Shown: positions 18,645 through 28,767, numbered from the stretch's first letter. The stretch is 64,000 nt of DNA from CAJCIT01 sp963771305 (GCA_963771305.1 CAVYTS010000026.1:682001-746000); one strand, 5' to 3'. Translations and numbers: made by a program. The notes: generated from the sequence alone by a model not told the origin.

Positions 18645-18908
18645 TTAGTGTTACGGCCTTCCATACAGCCCACAGCGTCCTCGTTAGCCGCGTGGGCTTC
18701 TTCGTCCCACGTCAGAAACGCGTGTGCTCCTTATCAGGAACCACCGCGCTCTTTACTTAGTGTATTTCCGCCAACAAAGAAGTTCAAGGTTGGGAAGTAA
18801 TGGTACTACGCAACTCGACGAGTGCTTTATTGAGGCATCCCGCGAGTTCTTCTGGGACCAAAGGGCAGTGTTGTTAAGAGGGGATTGAAAGACGATTGCT
18901 CCAGCCAA

Positions 18909-19334
18909 CTAGCACAAACTGAACGTAGTGGCCGGCAACACGGGTCGAACCACGATATTCTTCACAAGAACCCAACCGATCAAATCCAGGTAGTCGAACT
19001 TAGAAACATCGTCAGCAAAAAATGGCTTCTGAAGCCAGGCATCCATCTTCGGATTGCATTCGGATATCTCCTCATTTTCTTCGAGCAGGCCGATGGTCTT
19101 CAGGTGCCCCTGGGACCACCGCAGAGATTCGGCGAATGCGGCCGCCCCCGGCATCGTGAAACGCACGATCAGCAAGTCAACGCTGATTCTCAGTTCAGCG
19201 AGCAAAGACTTCGCGTCCGTTAGACTCTTGGCGGGCAAGGATTCACATCCCGCCGCGTCGAGTAACTGACCGAGCCAGAAGACAGAGCTTAAGTCGCTGT
19301 CAATAATGAGAATGGTGCTTCTCTTCAAGAGCAT
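18909..19334 (-). CDS. Receiver-like protein lacking the phosphoacceptor Asp
   Basis: 141 residues with a CheY-like pattern: hydrophobic first strand and acidic pair (ILIIDSDL, Asp12/Asp14), strand three with LLIVRFTMPG and the Lys-Pro motif (LQKPFF, Lys103). At the phosphorylation site Arg58 replaces Asp, so it is a pseudo-receiver that cannot be phosphorylated in the normal way. The last ~30 residues do not fit the fold and may be frame drift after a truncation. It is encoded 264 bp upstream of the sigma54 activator on the same strand and could modulate that system by protein contact. No strong SD is seen before ATG 19334. Confidence 0.55.
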   Translation of the reverse strand: MLLKRSTILIIDSDLSSVFWLGQLLDAAGCESLPAKSLTDAKSLLAELRISVDLLIVRFTMPGAAAFAESLRWSQGHLKTIGLLEENEEISECNPKMDAWLQKPFFADDVSKFDYLDLIGWVLVKNIVVRPVLPATTFSLC

Positions 19335-19667
19335 CTTTCACCACTTGGGGAAGTTATAGCAATCCGAATGCCGTATGTGCGTGCATTGTTTTCAATCGGT
19401 TGAGAGAGCGAATGGAACCAAGGGGCAAAGTAACAATTGCAAAATCGTGTTAGGGCGCGCAACTGAACGGGGAGCTTTGGTTTGGCACGCTGAGCGGTAA
19501 GCTGGCGAGGGCAACTTTGAGCAGTCGGCCAGGTTGCGGGCTGCGTTCGCGGTGGCCGAGGGTCGCATTGCCCAAAGGTCGCATTGACAAGTGGGCAGCA
19601 ACCCACTATATACAAGAGAACATCGATACGCAGTAACCAGGATTGGTGTTCCGCGCCTGGAGCAAAA
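19335..19667. other. Intergenic region without a supported gene
   Basis: Open frames on the minus strand lack family motifs and look like chance frames. No repeat or hairpin of note was seen. Confidence 0.4.
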
Positions 19668-19772
19668 ATGATGAAGACTACGACGACATTGTTAGCTACC
19701 CTCGGTCTGCTTCTGGCGCCAACGCTCATCGGGCAAACAGCGCCGAAACCTAGCCAAGGACTCCGCCCTTGA
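19668..19772 (+). pseudogene. Orphan signal peptide, remnant of an exported protein
   Basis: ATG 19668, with GGAG seven bases upstream, starts a textbook signal peptide (KTTTTLLATLGLLLAPTLIG, then QTAPKP). The frame stops after only 34 residues. Nothing recognisable follows, so this looks like the surviving start of a secreted protein gene. A genuine tiny exported peptide is the alternative. Confidence 0.4.
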
Positions 19773-20357
19773 AATCCCAATGGCTTAACGGGCGGGAGGT
19801 AACAATGTTACACGCCGGATTGTTGAAGTAGTTCTGTTTACGATTCCCCGTCCAAGAATCTAGTCCATGCGGCACGGCGGTCGGCTGCAGAACTCCCGAG
19901 TCGAGTGTTGCCCCAGAGTTGGGCGTATATCTCGTGGCGGTTGGCGTCGGCTGCTGGTGGTTATGGCGCCGCAACAGGACGCCAGTTTAGTAGGACTTGC
20001 TCTTTGCTGTGGTTTGTCCAGCCGCCATTAGTCCTCAAACATTCAAAGCCGCAAATGTTCCGGGCGCTCGCCGCCTAAAATGACCACGGTTCGCGCGGAA
20101 GCGCGCCTGTCTAGCGCCGGTGCCTTGGGGCGGGGGAAATGAATGTGGCTGGGGGCCTCAGCGAGCGCCCGTGAAGGTCGGTCCTGCTTCAGGATTCGTG
20201 CCACAGACTCCAGCCATCAAGGCCGTGCTCCCGCCGCGTTCGACCCGCGCGGCTGTCTTACAAACATCAGTTCAACTTGAACCGGCCATCCGACCCGCCT
20301 GGCGGCCTCCGCTCCGTCGCTTGAGTCCAGAGGGCCAGGGCGTGCATCCACGTAGAC
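19773..20357. other. Intergenic region
   Basis: No gene, RNA or repeat can be supported. The sequence probably holds degraded coding remains between the orphan signal peptide and the DinB fragment. Confidence 0.4.
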
Positions 20358-20810
20358 ATGGCAAGCTTGACGGAATTCAGCTTGACTGAGGCCATCGCAG
20401 TTCTTACCCGCACTCCCGCAACCCTAAATGCGCTGTTGCTCGGGCTCCCCAACACTTGGGTGCGCTGCAACGAAGGAAGAGATACCTGGATTGCATTCGA
20501 TATCGTGGGTCACTTGATTTTTGGGGAGCGCACCGACTGGATGCCGCGGGTACGGACCGTGCTGGAGAACGGCGAAGCCCGGCCATTTGATCCCTTTGAT
20601 CGGTTTGCGCAAATGAACGAGCGTGAAGACAAGTCGCTGGAGCAGCTCTTAAACGACTTTGCCCACCTACGAAGGGAGAGTCTAGCTGCGCTGCAGGCAA
20701 TGAATTTGCAGCACGAAGACTTGACTCGGCGAGGAAGGCATCCGAGACCTGAAATACCCAGGCCGCATCAGGGACGACCAGGTGGGTTGAGACGGCTTCT
20801 GTGTCCATGA
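20358..20810 (+). pseudogene. DinB-superfamily protein, C-terminus lost
   Basis: Residues 1-128 fit the DinB four-helix bundle: LTEAIAVLTRTPATLNALL, then WIAFDIVGHLIFGERTDW, which carries the first metal-binding His. After RRGRHP the sequence becomes Arg/Pro-rich and unlike the family, and the last helix with the second metal-site motif (HDxxH type) is missing. DinB proteins are metal-dependent, often thiol-transferase-like or stress-related enzymes. With half the metal site gone this copy is probably inactive. An indel or rearrangement near 20745 is the likely cause. Confidence 0.6.
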
Positions 20811-21056
20811 GCCTGCCCTTCAATCCTCGGATCAAGATACTCAAAAGGGATGTCGAGTCTAGGCCCAGTTCCCAGAATCGAAACTTTATAAAGGCGACTT
20901 TCTAAGTGGCAGACAATAAGCCCCCGATGGCATTTCCGAGATGCAGAGTTCGCTTCGGCTTCCGTCAGAGGGCCGGGTCTGTCTCTTTCAAAAACTGAAG
21001 TACCAGTACTCATAAAACTGGATCACTAGGACTAGGCGCGAGGGGAAATAGCGAGT

Positions 21057-21236
21057 ATGGTGGACGCAGCACCGAGGGCCCATACCGGATTTCTGCTCGT
21101 TCGTAATGGCTGGGAGCGATTTGGCTGGCGCGTCGTGTCCGAACTAAAGCCCTCGATTCACTACCGGCGAATCAGTCGAGATGGCATCGTCCTAACTAGC
21201 AAGTGGCGTTATGGAGAACTCAGACCATACTTCTAA
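21057..21236 (+). CDS. Small protein of unknown function (59 aa)
   Basis: ATG 21057 has GAGGGGA about ten bases upstream. The 59-residue product is rich in Arg, Trp and Tyr (GWERFGWRVVSELKP, ISRDGIVLTSKW). It overlaps the start of the giant repeat protein gene by 26 bp in another frame, which could couple their translation. I do not recognise the family. The amino-acid pattern is protein-like, but without homologues it remains a prediction. Confidence 0.35.
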   Translation: MVDAAPRAHTGFLLVRNGWERFGWRVVSELKPSIHYRRISRDGIVLTSKWRYGELRPYF

Positions 21237-24200
21237 TCGAATTCTGATCCTGGCAGGAGTAGCACTGGCATTGACGGTCTTGCTGGGCTACCCGCTGCAG
21301 GGACAAAGCTTTGAGCCGGTGCCGCCGCTGTCCTTTACGACTGTGTTCTCGGGCGCAAACCCATTGCCTCAGGTATTATCTATCACCAGTACTGGGACTA
21401 ATTTCAATTTCAGTGCCACTCCATCCACATCCACAGGTGGTAATTGGCTATCGGTCACCCCGATAGGCAATGATTGTTGCATCACAGCCGAGGCCGTTAC
21501 GGTTTCCGTAAACGCGACCTCGCTGACGGCGGGCACCTACCACGGCCAGATCGTATTCGCTTCGTATCCGAGCGGCACCGTAACCATGACCGTGCCAGTG
21601 ACTCTGATTGTGGCCCCCGCCGGGGGTACGTTCTTCGACGATATGCCTGGCCAGGCAAGCTTTTCCCTCACGCCAGGCGGCACGCCCCCGTCGAAGACCA
21701 TACAGGTCAGAAACGGGGGAATTGGGACCCTGAGTTGGACCGTGACCGCGAGCACTGCAGACGGCGGGAATTGGCTCAATGTGCCCGTGACGGCTGGGAC
21801 TGCGCCTTCGACGGTTACCGTCGGAGTCGATACGGCGTCTTTGCCCGGGGGAGGGTCTACTGCAGGGACCTTTATCGGCCAGTTGTCGTTTCAGGCTCCT
21901 GGCAGCAGCGTCACGGTTCCTGTCAGTGTGACGGTGGGGACCAATGTCTTCACGCAGGTCAATCCAATCAATTTCACCATGCCGTTTGCTGGGTCTAATC
22001 CGCTGCCGCAAGTGATTAGCCTCGCGAGCCCAGGGGCCAACTTCAACGTCAGTTCGATCGTCTACACCGGGACCGGCGGGAACTGGCTGTCCGTCTCCAA
22101 TCTGGGTGCGGACTGCTGCTTAACCCCCGAGGCTATCTCGGTAATCGTGAACGCCTCCACACTGGCTGCCGGGACCTATACAGGGGAAATCGTATTCACT
22201 GAGTATGCCGGTAGGACGTTAGCGATGACGGTGCCCGTCACCCTGACGGTGGCCGCGCCTGGTACTACATTCTTCGACAGCCTTCCAGGCGCATTGAGTT
22301 TCTTCCGAACGACAACCACCACCCCTCCGGCTCAGGCCGTGCCGATCCGGAATGGGGGAGCTGGAGCGCTGCATTGGACCGCGTCTGTCAGTACGGCGGA
22401 TGGTGGCAACTGGATCACCCCATCTGCCCTAAGCGGCACAGCGCCTTCACAGTTGAGCGTGGCCATACTCACCACCGCACTGCCAGGCGGAGGACTCACG
22501 GCGGGAACATTTAACGGCCAACTCGAGTTGCAGACCACGGACGATGTAGTCACGATTCCAATCAGTGTTGTGGTGGGGACGAATGTCTTCACCCAAGTGA
22601 ATCCAATCAGCTTCACGATGCCGTTTGCCGGGTCTGATCCGCTATCACAGGTGTTGCCGATTGCGAGCATCGGGGCGAACTTCAACCTCAGCTCGGCGGT
22701 ATTTACCGGAGGGGGCGGCAACTGGTTGCAGATTTCAAATCTCGGCGCAGACTGCTGCGTCACGCCTGAGGGCATTACGGTAAGCATCAACGCCTCTACG
22801 GTACCGGCCGGGACGTACACCGGCGAAATCATCCTTACTGAATATGCGGGGCGAACGATGGCGCTAGTCGTTCCGGTCACTTTGACCATCGAAGCCCCAG
22901 GAGCCGCCACGTTTTTCGACGTCTTGCCGGGCCAAATGAGCTTCTTCCTGAAGACAGGAGGGAGCCCGCCGCCGGGCCAAGTCATTCAGATCAGAAATGC
23001 GGGGACAGGCGCTCTAAACTGGACCCTGTCGAAAAGCACGGCTGATGGCGGCGCGTGGCTCAAGGCGTCTGCCGTGAGTGGCACCGCGCCTTCGACCGTT
23101 AACATATCGATCAACCCACAAGTCCTACCCAACGGAGGGCTCATCGCTGGCACCTTCAGCGGACAAGTGGTCTTGCATGGAGCGGGCGACGTGGTCACCA
23201 TCCCCGTCAGTGTCGTTGTCGGGGACAATGTTTTCGCGCAGGTGAATGCGATTAACTTCACTATGTCCGTGGGTGGAGCGAACCCACTCTCGCAGACTGT
23301 GGCTATCGCGAGCACGGGTGCAAACTTCAATTTCAGCTCGGCAGTCAGCACCGGCTCAGGAGGTAGCTGGCTTACCATCTCCGACTTGGGTGCGGACTGC
23401 TGCGTGACACCTCACACGCTGACAGTTAATGCCAACGGCTCGGCGTTGGGGGTGGGCATCTACACAGGAGAAATCGTGCTGACCGAGTATGCCGGGAGAA
23501 CGATGGCGATGACAGTGCCGGTTACGTTAACGGTGGAGCCATCCAGTTCCGCCTTTTTCGACAGTATGCCAGGACAGATGAGTTTCTTCCTCAAAACGGG
23601 CGGCGGCTTGCCTCCTCAGACCCTACAGGTTCGCAACGGAGGGACTGGGACGTTGAACTGGACGGTGACAGGGAGCACCGCAGATGGCGGTACCTGGTTG
23701 AGCATAACCCCAGGCAGCGGCAAAGCGCCGTCCACTGTAACCGTCAATGTAATCCCCGGCAACTTGCCGGGCCTGGGACTGTTAGCCGGGACGTTCGACG
23801 GCCAGTTGCTGTTTCAAGCGCCGGGCGATGTCGTCACCATTCCAGTGAGTGTCGTGGTGGGGGACAACGTTTTCCGCCAGGTGAATCCTATCAATTTCGT
23901 CATGGCGGCAGGGGGCGCGAATCCTTTGCCACAGGTCCTCACGATACCTAGCACGGGCGCTAACTTTAACTTCAGTTCGGCGGTGAATACCTCGAGCGGC
24001 GGGAGCTGGCTGACCGTCTCGAATCTGGGCGCGGATTGTTGCGTCACTACCGAGGCCTTGACGGTCAGCGTAAATGGCTCTGCGCTTACTGCGGGGACCT
24101 ACACCGGACAAGTCGTCTTGTCCGAATATGCCGGAAGAACCATGACCATGACGGTGCCGATTACTCTAACCGTTGTGGACTGCGGAGCGCTTTTTGACAA

Positions 24201-26097
24201 CGTTCAAGGCCAAATGAGCTTTTCCTTCGCGCCGAGCAGCAGCAACCCCCCGTCCCAAACCGTCCAAATCCGAGGTGCGGGGTCCGGTGCGTTGAATTGG
24301 GCGCTTTCGGCCACGACGGCTGATGGCGGCAACTGGCTGACCTTGTCCGCGACGCACGGCAAGGCCCCCGCTACGGTGACAATCGGCGTAACCACCTCCG
24401 CACTGCCGGGAGGCGGACTCGTCGCCGGGACCACCGTCGGCACGCTGGTCTTGCAGGCAGCTAGCGGCATCCTGACGATTCCGGTGAGCGTTACTGTCGG
24501 ACCAAATGTGTTCAGCCCGCCGGCCCCCCTTGTCTTCAACATGTCGCTAGGCGGCCCAAACCCGCCTTCGCAGCCAGTTCAAGTCAACAGCACAGGCAGC
24601 AACTTCAACTTTAGTTCTGCAGTGGCTAGTGGCACAGGCGGCGCTTGGCTGCAAATAACCCCGTTGGGTGCGGACTGCTGTGTCACACCCAAGACCATGA
24701 CGGCGAGCGTGGACGCCACTACGTTGCCTGCGGGGACCTATACCGGGCAAGTCTCGTTGGTGGAATACGCCGGGCGTACCATGGCGACGATGGTGCCGGT
24801 GATTCTGCACGTAATCGATCCACACGTCCCGGCCACTATTATGGCGACCAGCGGGACGCCGCAGACTGCTGTTGTAACCAAAGCCTTCGCCCAAGAATTG
24901 GAGGCGACTGTGAAAGACTCGGGAGGGAACGCCGTCTCCGGTGTATTGGTGACGTTCAATGCCCCTGGGACCGGCGCCAGCGGGACCTTCGCTTGTTCCG
25001 GTAACACCGCGATTACCAACGCACAAGGCCTGGCGACTTCGCAAGTTTTCACGGCGAACACAACGGCGGGCCAATACACGGTGACCGCTACGGCGAATGC
25101 CCTTACCAGCAACCCCAGCTTTGCGATGACCAACAAGGCGGGACCGCCGGCTTCGATAATGGCGACCGGAGGCACGCCGCAAACCACCGTCGTCAACACT
25201 GCCTTCAGCAAGAAGCTGATGGCGACGGTAGAGGACGCTTTTGGGAATGCAGTGGCGGGGGCAACAGTGACGTTCAATGTCCCGGGGAGCGGTGCCAGCG
25301 GGACCTTCGCCGGTGGCGTGAATACGGCAAAGACGAATGCCAACGGTGTAGCGACTTCCCCGGTGTTCACGGCGAACACGACAGCGGGCGTGTACATGGT
25401 GACGGCGATGGTGGGTGCGCACAACACCAGCCCCGGTTTTACGCTGACGAATCAGGCCGGGCCACCGGCTTCCATCACGGCGACGGGCGGGACGCCGCAG
25501 ACGGCCAAAGTCAAGACAGCCTTCGCCACTAATCTGGCGGCGACGGTGAAGGACGCCTTCGGCAACGCCGTGGCCGGCGCCACGGTGACTTTCAACGCTC
25601 CGGGCAGCGGTGCCAGCGGGACGTTCGCTGGCGGCGTCGATACAGCCAGCACGGACACTCAGGGTGTGGCAACCGCGCCCACGTTCACTGCCAACGCCAA
25701 AACCGGCAGCTATGCGGTTACGGCGACGGTAGCGGCGATTACCAGCAACCCGGGCTTTGCGTTGACCAATCTGGCAGGGGTCGCCGCTTCGATAACGGCG
25801 ACCGGGGGCACTCCGCAAACCACCACCATCAACACCGCCTTCAGCAAGAGGCTAGCGGCGACGGTGAAGGATGCCTTTGGCAATCCCGTGGCCGGCGTTA
25901 ACGTGACTTTCAACGCACCGGGCAGCGGTGCCAGCGGGACCTTCGCCGGTGGTGTCAATACGGACAAGACCAACGCCAACGGCGTAGCGACTGCCCCGGT
26001 GTTCACAGCCAATGGGACAGTTGGCAGCTACACGGTCACGGCGACGATAGGGACGCACACTACCAACCCTGCTTTCGCGCTCACAAACTCGAATTGA
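21211..26097 (+). CDS. Giant exported repeat protein: BACON-like A/B modules plus four Big-1-like domains
   Basis: 1628 residues with a signal peptide (ILILAGVALALTVLLGYPLQG). Six A modules, each with a GADCC-type motif (GNDCC in the first), alternate with five B modules containing STADGG followed by a Trp. The DCC codons start at 21472, 22111, 22750, 23395, 24034 and 24673, a period of 639 bp (213 aa) with one 645-bp step. Residues about 1205-1628 are four ~105-residue Big-1/invasin-like domains, each with GTPQT, VTFN and GASGTF. No catalytic domain, membrane anchor or sorting signal is seen; it ends ALTNSN. Likely roles are adhesion or surface matrix, by family analogy. High repeat identity suggests unequal crossing-over. 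Confidence 0.85.
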   Translation: MENSDHTSNRILILAGVALALTVLLGYPLQGQSFEPVPPLSFTTVFSGANPLPQVLSITSTGTNFNFSATPSTSTGGNWLSVTPIGNDCCITAEAVTVSVNATSLTAGTYHGQIVFASYPSGTVTMTVPVTLIVAPAGGTFFDDMPGQASFSLTPGGTPPSKTIQVRNGGIGTLSWTVTASTADGGNWLNVPVTAGTAPSTVTVGVDTASLPGGGSTAGTFIGQLSFQAPGSSVTVPVSVTVGTNVFTQVNPINFTMPFAGSNPLPQVISLASPGANFNVSSIVYTGTGGNWLSVSNLGADCCLTPEAISVIVNASTLAAGTYTGEIVFTEYAGRTLAMTVPVTLTVAAPGTTFFDSLPGALSFFRTTTTTPPAQAVPIRNGGAGALHWTASVSTADGGNWITPSALSGTAPSQLSVAILTTALPGGGLTAGTFNGQLELQTTDDVVTIPISVVVGTNVFTQVNPISFTMPFAGSDPLSQVLPIASIGANFNLSSAVFTGGGGNWLQISNLGADCCVTPEGITVSINASTVPAGTYTGEIILTEYAGRTMALVVPVTLTIEAPGAATFFDVLPGQMSFFLKTGGSPPPGQVIQIRNAGTGALNWTLSKSTADGGAWLKASAVSGTAPSTVNISINPQVLPNGGLIAGTFSGQVVLHGAGDVVTIPVSVVVGDNVFAQVNAINFTMSVGGANPLSQTVAIASTGANFNFSSAVSTGSGGSWLTISDLGADCCVTPHTLTVNANGSALGVGIYTGEIVLTEYAGRTMAMTVPVTLTVEPSSSAFFDSMPGQMSFFLKTGGGLPPQTLQVRNGGTGTLNWTVTGSTADGGTWLSITPGSGKAPSTVTVNVIPGNLPGLGLLAGTFDGQLLFQAPGDVVTIPVSVVVGDNVFRQVNPINFVMAAGGANPLPQVLTIPSTGANFNFSSAVNTSSGGSWLTVSNLGADCCVTTEALTVSVNGSALTAGTYTGQVVLSEYAGRTMTMTVPITLTVVDCGALFDNVQGQMSFSFAPSSSNPPSQTVQIRGAGSGALNWALSATTADGGNWLTLSATHGKAPATVTIGVTTSALPGGGLVAGTTVGTLVLQAASGILTIPVSVTVGPNVFSPPAPLVFNMSLGGPNPPSQPVQVNSTGSNFNFSSAVASGTGGAWLQITPLGADCCVTPKTMTASVDATTLPAGTYTGQVSLVEYAGRTMATMVPVILHVIDPHVPATIMATSGTPQTAVVTKAFAQELEATVKDSGGNAVSGVLVTFNAPGTGASGTFACSGNTAITNAQGLATSQVFTANTTAGQYTVTATANALTSNPSFAMTNKAGPPASIMATGGTPQTTVVNTAFSKKLMATVEDAFGNAVAGATVTFNVPGSGASGTFAGGVNTAKTNANGVATSPVFTANTTAGVYMVTAMVGAHNTSPGFTLTNQAGPPASITATGGTPQTAKVKTAFATNLAATVKDAFGNAVAGATVTFNAPGSGASGTFAGGVDTASTDTQGVATAPTFTANAKTGSYAVTATVAAITSNPGFALTNLAGVAASITATGGTPQTTTINTAFSKRLAATVKDAFGNPVAGVNVTFNAPGSGASGTFAGGVNTDKTNANGVATAPVFTANGTVGSYTVTATIGTHTTNPAFALTNSN

Positions 26098-26262
26098 CGG
26101 GTCGGTTGAGAAGCGACACGTTGGGAAGCTTGGACCCGATATCTGTTGATGAACGAAGCCGCGAGCGCGGCAGACGCTTCGCGTTGCTAAGAACGGGGGG
26201 CGGTTTCGTGATAAAGCAGCAGCTGGCTGGCTGCACTATCGTAGGTCACGAGGAGAGTCCCC
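26098..26262. other. Left flank of the IS91-type element
   Basis: A short spacer between the giant gene and the recombinase. The element's left end should be within it but has no inverted repeat to mark it, as expected for IS91 elements. GTCACGAGGAGAGTC before 26263 supplies the recombinase SD. Confidence 0.4.
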
Positions 26263-27157
26263 GTGACCCATCTACGAAAAGCGATGCTGGAGGAACTCCA
26301 GCGTCGGAATTTGTCTGCGATTACCACTCGTATTTACCTCCATTCCGTTGAGGAGTTCGCTCAATACTTCAAGACGCCTCCCGACCGGTTAGGCCTGGAG
26401 CACGTCCGACAGTACCAGGCCCATCTGTTCACCGATCGCAAACTGGAGGCCGTCAGCGTCGCTCAGCAACTGTCCGCCCTACGGTTCTTTTTTCTCAAGA
26501 CTCTCAAGCGCCCGTGGCATGGTTGACGACATGCCGGTTCCCAAACGGCCGATCCGCCTGCCCGAAGTCCTCTCGCGGGAAGAAGTCGAACGTCTCATCC
26601 AATCCGCCGCCAGCCCGCTGCATCGCATCTGGCTGCTCATCCTCTATGCCACCGGCATCCGGCGCGAAGAATTAGTTCAGTTGAAGATCAGCGACATCGA
26701 CAGCGACCGCATGTTGATCCGCATTCGTCAGGGCAAGGGGAAAAAGGATCGCAACGTCATGCTCAGCCCGAGACTGCTACAGGAACTTCGCGACTACTGG
26801 CGCTCGGCGAACCCCAAACCGGAAACTTACCTGTTCCCCAGCAAAGGCACTCATCCCAACGGCGATGTCCCCATGACATCCAAAAGCGTATGGGATGCCG
26901 TGCAGCAAGCGGCCACGCGCGCGGGACTGGATAAACGCGTCCACCCGCATACCCTGAGGCACTGCTTCGCTACCCATCTGCTCGAATCCGGCGCCGACTT
27001 GCGTACCATTCAACTCCTGCTGGGCCACGCCGATCTGAAGACGACCAGCCGTTACCTGCACCTGTCGGAGCGGCATCTCAAAGCCACCGCAAGCCCGCTC
27101 GACTCGCTCACCCTGGCGGCGGCCCCGAACCCGAAAAACGGTTCCCGCAAGAAGTGA
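26263..27157 (+). pseudogene. Tyrosine recombinase (IS91-associated), frameshifted
   Basis: The core-binding half (26263-26526, 87 aa) and the catalytic half (26519-27157, 212 aa) are in different frames and overlap at ATGGTTGA. The catalytic half has the Arg of TGIRREEL, the HTLRHCFATHLLE box with His-x-x-Arg, GHADLKTTSRYLHL with the second His, and the nucleophile Tyr in RYLHL. Relatives read KR-x-W-x-V across the junction, so a one-base insertion near 26518 is the simplest cause. The overlap could still allow coupled translation of two polypeptides. These recombinases accompany IS91 transposases and probably help transfer or resolution. Confidence 0.75.
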
Positions 27158-28352
27158 ATGAAGGGGCCACTCCTGGAGTTGGCCGATATCATAGCCGCCG
27201 CCGGCCACCGATTCATAGACCGGCCTCCCGCGTGGTTCACCTGGCTGCATCTTAAAGTGCTGGTAGCCATCGAGCGAGTGCCGCACCGCCGCGATGGGCG
27301 GCCATCTGGATCAGTGCTCCGGCTGCGGCCATCGCGCCATCTCCTATAACTCTTGTCGCAACCGGCACTGCCCGAAGTGCCAGAGCCAGGCGCGCGACCG
27401 CTGGCTGACCGCCCGGCGCGCCGAACTGCTCGCTACGCCCTACGCTCATGTCGTGTTTACGCTGCCCCACCAGTTGGCGCCTCTGGCCTTGCAAAATAAA
27501 GAAGTGATCTACGGGCTGCTTTTCCGCTGCAGCGCCCAGACACTGATCGAAATTGCCGCGGACCCGAAGCATCTCGGCGCCGAGATCGGCTTCTTCAGCG
27601 TCCTCCACACCTGGAATCAGAAGCTGCAGCATCATCCCCACGTTCACTGTGTCGTGGCCGCCGGCGGCTTGTCTCGCGATCACGCGCACTGGGTGCGCCC
27701 CCGAAATGACCGCTTCTTTCTACCGGAAGGGGTTCTCAGCGAAGTCTTCCGCGGCAAGTTTCTCGAAGCGCTCCAGCAGGCTCACGCTTCCGGACAACTC
27801 CAGTTTCACGGCCTGCTTCGCGGCCTGGCTCAGCCCAGACTGTTCCGAAGTTTGATCCGCCAGCTTTACGCGCCGCGCTGGGTGGTCTACTGCAAACCGC
27901 CTTTCGGTGGACCCGAGCAGGTGCTTCGTTACCTCGGCGCCTACACTCATCGCGTTGCGATTTCCAACCGCCGTCTCGTTTCCTTCGTTGAGGACCAGGT
28001 GACGTTCCGCTGGCGCGACTCCGCTCACAAAAACAAGAAGCGATTCCTGACTCTGCCTGTCGATGAATTCTTGCGTCGCTTTTTACTGCATGTGCTGCCG
28101 CGTGGCTTCGTCCGCATCCGCCACTTCGGTTTCCTCGCCAGCCGCCGCCGTGGGGCACTGGTTCCACTTTGTAAGCACCTGCTTCCGGCCAGTTCACCCG
28201 TGACGCCGCCCGCATCAACTCACTCTGATACGCCAGGCCAGTCGGCTCCGCTCTGGACCTGCCCGCTGTGCGGTGGTCCTATGGTTGTGATCGAGCGACT
28301 TACCGCTGTCCAGATCAAGCTCCGTTCTCCGCCGGAAGCCCAGGTCGCCTGA
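27158..28352 (+). pseudogene. IS91 family transposase (HUH, Y2), frameshifted
   Basis: The N-terminus (LELADIIAAAGHRFIDR) is in the frame starting at 27158. The rest, from MGGHLDQCSGCGHRAISYN on, is in the frame open to 28352. Reading IERCRTAAMGG requires removal of one G near 27278. The zinc-binding Cys cluster (CSGCG, CRNRHCPKCQ), the HUH-like HPHVH and the catalytic Tyr region YLGAYTHRVAISN are all present. A C-terminal CPLCGG zinc knuckle closes the protein. The enzyme would nick and replicate by a rolling-circle-like mechanism. As written the transposase is broken near residue 40. Confidence 0.8.
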
Positions 28353-28636
28353 GATGCCGAAGCCTATTCATTGCCGAGCGTCCAACACTTCGGCAAGAGG
28401 TCGCTACTGCTGCGCTTGCAACATCGCAGTTCTCCAGTGGGCGCGCTTTCTGCCCGCCTCTCTGGCATCCTCCCACCGATCCTTTGCCTCATTACAACCA
28501 CGATCTACACCCGTGAGCCCACTTCTATCCCAACGTGCTGCCTTCCGATGTCCCCTCCCACAGCCCCACGCACGGCCGCCGTCGAATCAAAACGCATAGC
28601 AGCTTCCTGCCAAACCGGAGAGGCTTCCTTCATCGC

Positions 28637-28719
28637 ACCGTATCGAAACCACCGCGGCCACGCCTTTGCGTTGCGCTCCAGCCGATCTCTTTACGTGGCC
28701 GCGGCGCTTCCGATACGGT
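28637..28719. repeat. Long inverted repeat, probable end hairpin of the IS91-type element
   Basis: The 25-base arms at 28637-28661 and 28695-28719 (ACCGTATCGAAACC... against ...GCTTCCGATACGGT) match at about 22 positions around a 33-nt loop. IS91-like elements use a subterminal hairpin at their origin or terminus. The position at the end of the element's non-coding tail fits. Confidence 0.6.
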
Positions 28720-28767
28720 CCTAAGCATTATCGGTAGCTACCCGCGGCGCGCGTCTCAAGCCCTCGA

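Larger units (their letters stand above)
26263..28730 (+). mobile_element. IS91-type (HUH Y2 transposase) element with partner tyrosine recombinase
   Basis: The element is a tyrosine recombinase gene followed immediately by an IS91-family transposase gene and ~370 bp of non-coding DNA. It ends with a 25-bp-arm hairpin at 28637-28719. This two-gene arrangement is typical of a group of IS91 elements. Both genes carry a one-base insertion, so the copy is probably dead. It lies next to the truncated oxidoreductase gene on the right, which it may have interrupted. Exact ends are not determined because IS91 elements lack terminal inverted repeats and target duplications. Confidence 0.75.

Noticed and set aside
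19325..19780. Minus-strand 151-codon frame upstream of the receiver-like gene
   Set aside because: Composition is unlike a protein of this genome and it conflicts with the plus-strand signal-peptide remnant.
21472..24690. Regular repeats considered as CRISPR or minisatellite
   Set aside because: The 639-bp period is a protein-domain repeat in one reading frame, without short identical repeats or spacers.
24547..25818. Long minus-strand open frame (423 codons) inside the giant repeat gene
   Set aside because: It mirrors the repetitive GC-rich plus-strand coding sequence; its translation is Arg/Gly-rich, has no motif and repeats with the Big-1 period.
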